Of a stretch of DNA of 6,212 bases, positions 1 to 4,938 are shown in pieces. Within the stretch, counting starts at the first letter, position 1. Every line of letters begins with the position of its first letter. The translations under genes were made by a program, and so were the position numbers. The notes beneath the pieces were generated by a model. The model searched no databases, was not told where the DNA came from, and saw only the letters and a list, made by a program, of their open reading frames with translations. Source of the stretch: Oscillospiraceae bacterium (GTDB lineage Bacteria > Bacillota > Clostridia > Oscillospirales > UBA929); assembly GCA_031289065.1 (NCBI GenBank), contig JAITQI010000118.1, forward strand, positions 1-6,212, written 5' to 3'.

Positions 1-1447
1 AGCTGTGGGTGGCCCGCCCCAAAATGGCCTGCGTCATCATGGGCACCCCCTGCAAACCGGACAGCATATCCGTCCAAAAGCCGTCCGCCTCGGGCGCGGC
101 CGCTGATGCCTTCTTCGCCGTCGGAACGGACGAAGGCCCCGGAACAGAAGGCGGCGAAACGGGCGGGGGAGCGGCGGCAAAACCGACCTCGCCCCGGGGC
201 GGCGGTTCCTCTCCCCAAGGCGGCGGGCCCTCTTCCGGTATCGCCGCTTTCACCGCCACAGGCGGCAAAACCGCGGCCGGGACGTTTACGGCGCGGCTCG
301 CCAACCCTTGGCCGCCAGCCTCTAGTCTCGCGATCCGCGCCTCCAGCGCCGCCGGATCGCCGGACAGCCGCTCGTCGCATAGGCGCAACAAACACAGCTC
401 CATGTCCACCCGCCGGTTGCCCCCCCGAGACAGCAGGCCCTGGGCCTCCTGAAGCATCGTGATGGCGTACAGCAGACGTTCCTTGCCAAATCGGGCGGCC
501 AGCGCCCGGGCCTCCCCGCCGCCCATGTCCAGCCCGGACAGACTGCGCCCATCGGCCAGGAAGTCCGACAGCAGCAGATCCCGCAGCAGTGTGGACAATT
601 CGTCGAGCACCGAGGCCATGTCCCGCCCGGCCTCGTATTGGGCGGCAAACAGGGACAGCGCCCGAGCGGCTTCCCGGGCGGCCACCGCCTCGGCCAGAGC
701 ATGGATGGTCTCCAGCCCCGCCATGCCCAGCGCCGCGTACACGGCGTCGGCGTCCACCCGCCCCTGGGAAACGGTAGCGCACTGATCCAGCAGGGACAGG
801 GCGTCCCGCAACGCGCCGTCGGCCAGACGGGTGAGAATCAGCCCGGCCTCTTCGGTCAAGGCGATGTTCTCCCCGGCGGCCACCTTTTGCAGATGGGCGG
901 CCATGTCGGCCGGGGCGATGCGCCGGAAGGCAAACCGCTGGCAACGGGATAAAATCGTGGCCGGCACCTTATGTGTCTCGGTGGTGGCCAAAATAAACAG
1001 AACGTGGGCGGGCGGCTCCTCCAGGATGGTCAGCAGGGCGTTGAAGGCCCCGATGGACAGCATGTGCACCTCGTCGATGACATACACCCGACGCTTGACC
1101 GACGCCGGGGCGTACACCGACTCGTCCCGCAGGGCGCGGATGTTGTCCACCCCCGAATAGGAGGCCGCGTCGATCTCGATGACGTCCATGACGCTCCCCG
1201 AGAGAATGCCCTTGCAGGAAGGGCATTCGTTACAGGGGTCGCCCCCCTGCGGGTTCTCGCAGTTGACCGCCCGCGCCAGAATTTTGGCGCAGGAAGTTTT
1301 ACCGGTACCTCGCGTACCGGTAAACAGGTAGGCGTGGGACAGGTGACCCGAGCGCAGCTCGCTTCTGAGCGTATCGGTCACATGCCGCTGCCCGACTACA
1401 TCGGAAAATACCACCGGTCGCCATTTGCGATAAAGCGCCCGATACAC
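1..1447 (-). CDS. dnaX: DNA polymerase III subunit gamma/tau (clamp-loader ATPase), 3' end beyond the window
   Basis: The protein is the ATPase of the replicative clamp loader; it opens and loads the beta sliding clamp and bridges polymerase and helicase. I read 482 uninterrupted codons by hand to the window edge. Visible motifs are the N-terminal LYRKWRP, Walker A GTRGTGKT at residues 44-51, a zinc module with Cys63, Cys72, Cys75 and Cys78, Walker B VYVIDE at 121-126, sensor 1 ATTETHK at 154-160, the SRC motif at 167-169 and sensor 2 GALRDA around Arg214. Residues about 220-365 match the helical oligomerisation domain. A Pro/Ala-rich linker follows at about 378-455, then the start of the C-terminal tau-type domain. 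The start is GTG: AAAGGAG lies 8 bases upstream and the protein then begins MYRALYRKWRP. A TTG two codons earlier is too close to that site. The SRP RNA lies immediately upstream with no terminator between. YbaB and recR usually follow in Firmicutes. Family assignment is near certain. Confidence 0.97.
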   Translation of the reverse strand, partial: MYRALYRKWRPVVFSDVVGQRHVTDTLRSELRSGHLSHAYLFTGTRGTGKTSCAKILARAVNCENPQGGDPCNECPSCKGILSGSVMDVIEIDAASYSGVDNIRALRDESVYAPASVKRRVYVIDEVHMLSIGAFNALLTILEEPPAHVLFILATTETHKVPATILSRCQRFAFRRIAPADMAAHLQKVAAGENIALTEEAGLILTRLADGALRDALSLLDQCATVSQGRVDADAVYAALGMAGLETIHALAEAVAAREAARALSLFAAQYEAGRDMASVLDELSTLLRDLLLSDFLADGRSLSGLDMGGGEARALAARFGKERLLYAITMLQEAQGLLSRGGNRRVDMELCLLRLCDERLSGDPAALEARIARLEAGGQGLASRAVNVPAAVLPPVAVKAAIPEEGPPPWGEEPPPRGEVGFAAAPPPVSPPSVPGPSSVPTAKKASAAAPEADGFWTDMLSGLQGVPMMTQAILGRATHS

Positions 1448-1455
1448 AGACAAAA

Positions 1456-1462
1456 CTCCTTT
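1456..1462 (-). promoter_or_regulatory. Ribosome binding site of dnaX
   Basis: AAAGGAG on the minus strand sits 8 bases before the GTG at 1447-1445. It decides in favour of that GTG over the TTG six bases upstream, which would leave only about two bases of spacing. Confidence 0.85.
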
Positions 1463-1465
1463 TGC

Positions 1466-1490
1466 CAATTGACAACGTTGCAATTGACAA
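1466..1490. repeat. Two 10-bp direct repeats in the SRP RNA-dnaX spacer
   Basis: CAATTGACAA occurs at 1466-1475 and again at 1481-1490 on the plus strand, 15 bases start to start, with the 8-bp palindrome CAACGTTG between them (1473-1480). On the minus strand each repeat contains TTGTCA, which resembles a -35 box, but no fitting -10 follows either copy. The repeats lie between the end of the SRP RNA helix and the dnaX ribosome binding site. They could bind a regulator or form part of a processing site; neither is shown. Confidence 0.6.
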
Positions 1491-1506
1491 TGGCATTCGT
1501 TCTCCC

Positions 1507-1783
1507 GCAAGGCCGCACACCCGCCGTTGAAAGACACGATATATCCGATCCCCGGGCAGCCGGCTCGGAGACGGCGCCCTCGCGGCACACGGGAGCGCCC
1601 GCTTAATGCTGCTCGGTTCCCCGCCTGACATGGTTCACGGGTCCCCGTTGCGCAAGACCGGCTCCTCATCGCTGCTTACCCGGGTCAGACGATACATCGC
1701 GCTCCCGAAGGCGGGAATTCATCCCTGCTAAGGCGGGTTGCAGGTACAGGGCACCGCCAGCTCCCCAATTAGTGCGGCCTTGC
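1507..1783 (-). ncRNA. ffs: Signal recognition particle RNA, large bacterial type (4.5S/scRNA homologue)
   Basis: This is the RNA core of the signal recognition particle, which binds Ffh and targets nascent membrane proteins. The hallmark apical hairpin is on the minus strand: GTCAGG, a CGG/CCG stem closing a GGAA tetraloop (1617-1620), then AGCAGC and ATTAAGC. The 5' part has the Alu-domain sequence of Gram-positive SRP RNAs (GCGGTGCCCTGTA at 1745-1757, then TGAATTCC). The ends are defined by a perfect 12-bp helix, GCAAGGCCGCAC (1772-1783) pairing with GTGCGGCCTTGC (1507-1518), giving 277 nt, close to the 271 nt of Bacillus subtilis scRNA. Beyond a small internal loop the pairing continues for 11 more pairs (1787-1797 with 1493-1503, one G-U), so the precursor may span about 1493-1810. 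It lies upstream of dnaX as in Bacillus. The exact mature ends are inferred. Confidence 0.94.
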
Positions 1784-1816
1784 CGAAGAACGAACGCGTC
1801 AAAAACAGATACTCTT

Positions 1817-1845
1817 ATTATACACGGCCCAAAGAGCAAAGGCAA
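1817..1845 (-). promoter_or_regulatory. Sigma-A-type promoter of the SRP RNA (and probably dnaX)
   Basis: On the minus strand a perfect -10 box TATAAT (1817-1822) lies 17 bases after TTGCCT (1840-1845), the best -35 match. Transcription would start near 1810, a few bases before the extended terminal helix of the SRP RNA. The strength fits a highly expressed stable RNA. It lies downstream of the terminator at 1883-1918, so this unit is insulated from the preceding gene. Confidence 0.85.
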
Positions 1846-1882
1846 TGACAAATTTGCCAGCCGCCAAGAAAGTTGGAAAGCG

Positions 1883-1918
1883 AAAAGAAAAACCCCCTGA
1901 ATGCATACATCCAGGGGG
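1883..1918 (-). terminator. Intrinsic terminator of the zinc-ribbon membrane protein gene
   Basis: On the minus strand an 11-bp stem (CCCCCTGGATG with CATTCAGGGGG, one G-U pair) closes a four-base loop TATG and is followed directly by TTTTTCTTTT. It begins 17 bases after the stop codon of the 1936-2415 gene and ends before the SRP RNA promoter. Confidence 0.93.
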
Positions 1919-1935
1919 GAAATATTCGATGTGTC

Positions 1936-2415
1936 TCAACGGTCGTCCGGCTGAAAGGGCGACGGAGGCGGCGGGGGAGGGGGCGCCGGAACCGGAACCG
2001 GGGGCGGCGGCGGCGGCGCGGCGTTCATGGTGTTGCCGCACCGGGGGCAAAAGGCGAACCCGGTATTTACCATAATGCCGCACCGTCTGCAGGGATAGGC
2101 GGGGGCGGGAACCGGCGGCGGGTTCGGCGGATAGTAATTCATTTGGGGTTGCACAAAAACCGGCTGTCTGTTGCGGGACGAGGCCCGTGTGGCAGCGCCG
2201 ATAATAATAAGTAGCACGCCAAACCCCAGCACCCCAAGGGAAACATAAAACGCAATATCCACCGGGCTGGGGCCGCCGTTCCCGAACCACAGCGCGTCCA
2301 GCCGATCCAACTGGTAATCGGTCGAACTCCTGATAGCGGCCGTCACAATGGTACCCAGACCTCCCAAAACACTGAAGATAATGCCAAGAACGATTGCCGC
2401 CACGCGCTCCACCAT
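1936..2415 (-). CDS. Two-helix membrane protein with C-terminal zinc ribbon and polyproline tail, function unknown
   Basis: I do not recognise a characterised family. The 159-residue protein has two hydrophobic segments (about 5-28 and 53-76) separated by a short loop, then a Pro/Gln/Asn-rich stretch. A zinc ribbon of the form CxxC-x10-CxxC follows (Cys109, Cys112, Cys123, Cys126; PCRRCG...FCPRCG), resembling the zinc ribbons of many small Firmicutes membrane proteins. The tail holds six consecutive prolines (134-139) and seven (145-151) and ends PDDR. The frame extends upstream to an ATG at 2538, but the promoter at 2461-2489 should start transcription near 2454, so I chose ATG at 2415. A GGAGG (2435-2439) lies 19 bases before it, unusually far, so initiation is not fully explained. 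Transcription diverges from efp. The gene is monocistronic, ending at the terminator 17 bases after its stop. Confidence 0.78.
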   Translation of the reverse strand: MVERVAAIVLGIIFSVLGGLGTIVTAAIRSSTDYQLDRLDALWFGNGGPSPVDIAFYVSLGVLGFGVLLIIIGAATRASSRNRQPVFVQPQMNYYPPNPPPVPAPAYPCRRCGIMVNTGFAFCPRCGNTMNAAPPPPPPVPVPAPPPPPPPSPFQPDDR

Positions 2416-2460
2416 CCAATCCGCAAAATCAAGGCCTCCATACGACCTCTGTCTATTATT

Positions 2461-2489
2461 ATGATACCACGTTTTTTGACCGTTGTCAA
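2461..2489 (-). promoter_or_regulatory. Promoter of the zinc-ribbon membrane protein gene
   Basis: On the minus strand a consensus -35 TTGACA (2484-2489) is followed after 17 bases by TATCAT (2461-2466). A TG one base upstream of the -10 box makes it an extended -10. Transcription would start near 2454, leaving a leader of about 39 bases before ATG at 2415. Confidence 0.82.
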
Positions 2490-2519
2490 TCCCCCGAACG
2501 CGCCCCCTACGGGGATTGA
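2486..2519. repeat. 9-bp perfect inverted repeat overlapping the minus-strand promoter (possible operator)
   Basis: TCAATCCCC (2486-2494) and GGGGATTGA (2511-2519) are exact reverse complements separated by 16 bases. The left arm overlaps the -35 box of the minus-strand promoter. It lies in the divergent region between the zinc-ribbon gene and efp and could be an operator. A chance match of this size in a window of several kilobases is not unlikely; its position is the only reason to single it out. Confidence 0.4.
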
Positions 2520-2579
2520 AGAGAATCCTCCGGGCCATTTTTCCCGGGTATTTTCACCCCCGCCAGGTCATTTATTTTG

Positions 2580-2609
2580 TTGTTGCAAATCCGCCGGTTT
2601 TCATATAAA
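2580..2609 (+). promoter_or_regulatory. Probable promoter of efp
   Basis: TTGTTG (2580-2585) and TATAAA (2604-2609) are 18 bases apart inside an AT-rich island in otherwise G+C-rich DNA. Transcription would begin near 2616 and leave a leader of about 52 bases. A small hairpin (GCCGC 2637-2641 with GCGGC 2647-2651) stands just before the GGAGG site. The -35 match is only moderate. Confidence 0.55.
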
Positions 2610-2667
2610 ATGTATTTATTGCAAAAATTCAATTGCGCCGCCCCGTGCGGCATGGAGGTTTGGGAGT

Positions 2668-3231
2668 ATGGTATCAGCCGGTGATTTCCGCAATGGCGTG
2701 ACCTTTGAGATGGATGGACAGGTCATGCAGGTCGTCGAATTCCAGCATGTCAAACCGGGCAAAGGCGCGGCCTTTGTGCGTTGCAAGCTCAAAAACGTGA
2801 TCGGCGGCGGCGTGGTGGAACGCACCTTCAACCCCACCGACAAGTTTGAAAACGCCTACGTCGAGCGCCGGGACATGCAGTACCTGTATGCCGACGGCGA
2901 CCTGTTCTATTTCATGGACACCGAAACCTTTGAACAGATCCCCATCGGGCGCAATGTGCTGGGCGACGGCTTCCAGTTTGTCAAGGAAAACATGGAATGC
3001 AAGGTCGTCTCCTACAAGGGCAATGTCTTCAACATGGAGCCGCCCGTCTTTGTGGAGCTGCAAGTCACCGAAACCGAGCCCGGCGTCCGGGGCGACACCG
3101 CCAACAACGTCACCAAGCCGGCCACCTTGGAGACCGGCGCCACCATCCGCGTACCCATTTTCATCAACCAGGGCGAATTTGTCCGCATCGACACCCGCAC
3201 AGGGGAATACTTAGAACGCGCCAAAGGCTGA
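2668..3231 (+). CDS. efp: Elongation factor P
   Basis: EF-P binds between the ribosomal P and E sites and relieves stalling at consecutive prolines. The 187-residue length is typical. The N-terminal KOW-like domain (about 3-60) carries the loop PGKGAA with Lys32, the position modified in Bacillus EF-P. The first OB domain (about 67-127) contains MQYLYADGDLFYFMD. The C-terminal OB domain (about 130-185) contains the family signature region ETEPGVRGDT, KPATLETG and RVPIFINQGE. The start is ATG at 2668, with GGAGG (2654-2658) nine bases upstream. The open frame reaches back to 2461, but the extra 69 residues have no counterpart in EF-P and would begin upstream of the likely promoter. The next gene follows after 142 bases without a terminator, so both are probably one transcript. 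The lysine-modifying enzymes are not in this window. Confidence 0.98.
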   Translation: MVSAGDFRNGVTFEMDGQVMQVVEFQHVKPGKGAAFVRCKLKNVIGGGVVERTFNPTDKFENAYVERRDMQYLYADGDLFYFMDTETFEQIPIGRNVLGDGFQFVKENMECKVVSYKGNVFNMEPPVFVELQVTETEPGVRGDTANNVTKPATLETGATIRVPIFINQGEFVRIDTRTGEYLERAKG

Positions 3232-3282
3232 GCGGCGCCCCTCTGATCGCCCCGGCACGGATGGGACGGGCGATGGGCAAGC

Positions 3283-3315
3283 CGCGTCGGCGGCCACGAA
3301 GTGGCCTCGGACGCG
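3283..3315 (+). other. Hairpin in the spacer between efp and the zinc-ribbon gene
   Basis: CGCGTC (3283-3288) pairs with GACGCG (3310-3315) and GGCCAC (3292-3297) with GTGGCC (3301-3306), around a GAA loop and a short internal loop. No T-run follows, so it is not an intrinsic terminator. It could be an mRNA stability or processing element that sets different levels for the two genes. High G+C content makes such stems frequent. Confidence 0.45.
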
Positions 3316-3373
3316 CTTCCGTATCCGGCGGCGCGTGCCCGCGGCGGCAAAACATGAAAGGAGTCTTTCAACA

Positions 3374-3859
3374 ATGAACTGTCAAAAGAAATTTGGTTAT
3401 CTTAAAGGGCTGACCGAGGGTCTGTCCGTCGGGCCTCAAACCAACGAGGGCCGCGTCCTGCTGGCCGTCATCGACCTGCTGGAGGGAATCACCGACACCC
3501 TGGCCGACATGGAACAGACCCACCGGGACATCCGTCACGAACTGGAAGACGTGACCAAGGACGTCTCCCTGTTGGACGAAGCCGTGGAAAACTTTGACGA
3601 ACAGTTGGTGGAGCTTTACGGCGGTCTGCGTCAAATTTTCAGCGGCGACCAAGACAGCGAGGACGACGACGATGACGACGACGAGGACGATGACCAAGCG
3701 GACGAAACCTATTATGAAGTCTCCTGCCCTCACTGCGGCAAGAAATTCACCTTGGGCGAAAGCCAGCTTGACCAGGGCTTTGTCCTGTGTCCCAAATGCA
3801 AAGGCCGCCTGGAATTCGACCACGATCACGAAGGCTGCCCCTGCGGCGGGGAACATTGA
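3374..3859 (+). CDS. Acidic zinc-ribbon protein resembling the clostridial CD1247 N-terminal-domain family
   Basis: The biochemical role is unknown. The 161-residue protein begins with FGYLKGLTEGL and a segment rich in heptad-like hydrophobic positions (about 25-88), likely helical or coiled coil. An extremely acidic run at about 95-111, almost all Asp and Glu, follows. A zinc ribbon (Cys118, Cys121, Cys139, Cys142; CPHCGKKF and CPKCKG) and a His/Cys-rich tail (CPCGGEH, Cys155 and Cys157) end the protein. From memory, proteins with a YLKGL(x)EGL start, acidic linker and zinc ribbon are widespread in Clostridia and annotated as CD1247 N-terminal domain proteins. The start is ATG at 3374 with AAAGGAG (3357-3363) ten bases before it; an earlier in-frame ATG at 3335 lies upstream of that site. 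It is probably co-transcribed with efp and ends at the terminator at 3912-3937. No membrane segment or signal peptide is visible, so it should be cytoplasmic. Confidence 0.85.
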   Translation: MNCQKKFGYLKGLTEGLSVGPQTNEGRVLLAVIDLLEGITDTLADMEQTHRDIRHELEDVTKDVSLLDEAVENFDEQLVELYGGLRQIFSGDQDSEDDDDDDDEDDDQADETYYEVSCPHCGKKFTLGESQLDQGFVLCPKCKGRLEFDHDHEGCPCGGEH

Positions 3860-3911
3860 CCCCGCGCAAGGCTTGACAAATCTGTCGCCCGCGGGCGGGC
3901 TGCAGTACGCG

Positions 3912-3937
3912 AAAAGGGGGCTCGCCGCCCCCTTTTT
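3912..3937 (+). terminator. Intrinsic terminator after the efp operon
   Basis: A 10-bp perfect stem (AAAAGGGGGC with GCCCCCTTTT) closes the loop TCGCC and ends in five T residues. It stands 52 bases after the zinc-ribbon gene stop and separates that operon from nadA. The A-run on the left arm could make it work in both directions, but no converging gene is present. Confidence 0.92.
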
Positions 3938-3990
3938 GCCGTTTTCCCTCGGTTGCTTTTATCGTAATCGTCTTTTTGACAGTCTGCGGC

Positions 3991-4023
3991 TGGCGTCTAC
4001 CGCCAACCCATTCTTGATATGGG
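3991..4023 (+). promoter_or_regulatory. Tandem hairpins in the nadA leader, the second covering the ribosome binding site
   Basis: TGGCG (3991-3995) pairs with CGCCA (4001-4005). One base later CCCAT (4007-4011) can pair with ATGGG (4019-4023), which includes part of the GGGGG ribosome binding site (4021-4025). CCCAT can instead pair with a second ATGGG at 4027-4031, between that site and the start. Such an arrangement could control initiation, but the stems are only five pairs each. I found no convincing sigma-A promoter in 3938-4026: TTGACA at 3976-3981 has no -10 box at a suitable distance. Confidence 0.4.
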
Positions 4024-4025
4024 GG
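4021..4025 (+). promoter_or_regulatory. Ribosome binding site of nadA
   Basis: GGGGG lies seven bases before ATG at 4033 but only one base before the in-frame ATG at 4027. This favours the second ATG, giving a protein that starts MTEIQRQIRAL. Confidence 0.6.
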
Positions 4026-4032
4026 TATGGGC

Positions 4033-4938
4033 ATGACCGAAATCCAGCGGCAAATCCGCGCCCTGGCCGCGCAAAAGGGCGCCCTGATTCTATCCCACTT
4101 TTACCAGACCATGGACATCCAGGCGGTGGCCGACGTGGTGGGGGATTCCTTTGAGCTGGCCCGCCGGGCCAGGCAGGCCGCCCAGCCGATCATCGTCCTG
4201 TGCGGCGTCCGTTTTATGGCCGAAAGCGCCAAACTGCTCAACCCGGACAAAACCGTCCTGCTCCCCGCCCCCGACGCCGGGTGCCCCATGGCCGACATGG
4301 TCGCCCCGGAAGACGTGGACGCCCTGCGGGAAAAACATCCCGGCGCGGCGGTCATGTGTTATGTAAACTCATCCGCCGCCGTCAAGGCCAAAAGCGACGT
4401 CTGCTGCACCTCCTCGTCGGCGGTGCGCATCGCCCGCGCCCTGCCCCAGCGCGACATTCTCTTTTTGCCCGACCAAAACCTGGGGGCCTATGTGGCCGCT
4501 CAGGTGCCCGAAAAGAACCTCATCCTCTTTGACGGCTATTGCCCCATCCACCACGCCGTGCGCCCGGCCGACGTACTCGCCGCCCGGGCGGCCCACCCGG
4601 ACGCCCGGGTCGTCGTCCACCCCGAATGCCGCCCCGACGTGGTGGCCCTGGCCGACTTTGTGGGCTCCACCGCCGAACTGCTGGCCCACGTGGAGAACAG
4701 CCCGCCGGGCGGCATCTTCGTTGTCGGCACCGAGACCGGCGTCGTGGAACGGCTGCGCCAAACCGCCCCGGACAAGACCGTCTACCTGCTCAAGGCCGGT
4801 TTCGTCTGCCCCAACATGAAAAAAACCCGCCTGTCCGACCTTCTCCGCGCCCTGGAAACCGGCGCCGAAGCCGTCGAAGTGGACGCCACCGTGGCCGCCG
4901 GAGCCCAACGCGCCCTGGAACGGATGGTGGCGCTGTGA
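4033..4938 (+). CDS. nadA: Quinolinate synthase A
   Basis: NadA is a [4Fe-4S] enzyme that condenses iminoaspartate with dihydroxyacetone phosphate to quinolinate, the second step of de novo NAD synthesis. The 301-residue length matches the short NadA type (about 300 residues). The three cluster cysteines are Cys84 (AGCPMADM), Cys170 (GYCPIHH) and Cys259 (FVCPNMKKT). Other family positions are present: HFYQ at 22-25, DS at 38-39, Tyr110 and Asn112 in CYVNSSA, HPEC at 196-199, and GTETG at 232-236. These three-fold repeated alpha/beta blocks cover the whole protein and nothing is missing. I chose ATG at 4033 over 4027 on ribosome binding site spacing. The stop TGA overlaps the GTG start of the next gene, which indicates translational coupling in an operon with the zinc-ribbon gene and nadB. 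Confidence 0.97.
   Translation: MTEIQRQIRALAAQKGALILSHFYQTMDIQAVADVVGDSFELARRARQAAQPIIVLCGVRFMAESAKLLNPDKTVLLPAPDAGCPMADMVAPEDVDALREKHPGAAVMCYVNSSAAVKAKSDVCCTSSSAVRIARALPQRDILFLPDQNLGAYVAAQVPEKNLILFDGYCPIHHAVRPADVLAARAAHPDARVVVHPECRPDVVALADFVGSTAELLAHVENSPPGGIFVVGTETGVVERLRQTAPDKTVYLLKAGFVCPNMKKTRLSDLLRALETGAEAVEVDATVAAGAQRALERMVAL

Noticed and set aside
1..700. Programmed frameshift in dnaX producing a short gamma form
   Set aside because: I looked for A-rich slippery runs in the readable part of dnaX on the coding strand and found none; a site beyond the window cannot be excluded.
971..1606. 211-codon plus-strand open frame
   Set aside because: It lies antisense across dnaX and the SRP RNA, whose identity is clear; long open frames are expected by chance in such G+C-rich DNA and no ribosome binding site fits.
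1799..2419. 206-codon minus-strand open frame overlapping the zinc-ribbon gene
   Set aside because: It runs through the terminator and SRP RNA promoter, is in another frame from the membrane segments and zinc ribbon, and has no recognisable domain.
2530..2547. CCGGG/CCCGG hairpin before efp as a terminator
   Set aside because: Five pairs only, no gene ends toward it on either strand, and no proper T-run follows the stem.
2461..2667. N-terminal extension of the efp frame
   Set aside because: It would begin upstream of the probable efp promoter and has no EF-P counterpart; the GGAGG-spaced ATG at 2668 gives the normal length.
2652..2684. Ten-codon open frame overlapping the efp start
   Set aside because: It contains the efp ribosome binding site but has no site of its own, so a regulatory upstream frame is not supported.
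3938..4032. NAD-sensing riboswitch (nadA motif) or NiaR operator before nadA
   Set aside because: I could not find the conserved core of the riboswitch. The GTC/GAC arms around 3970-3980 are too short to call a NiaR site.
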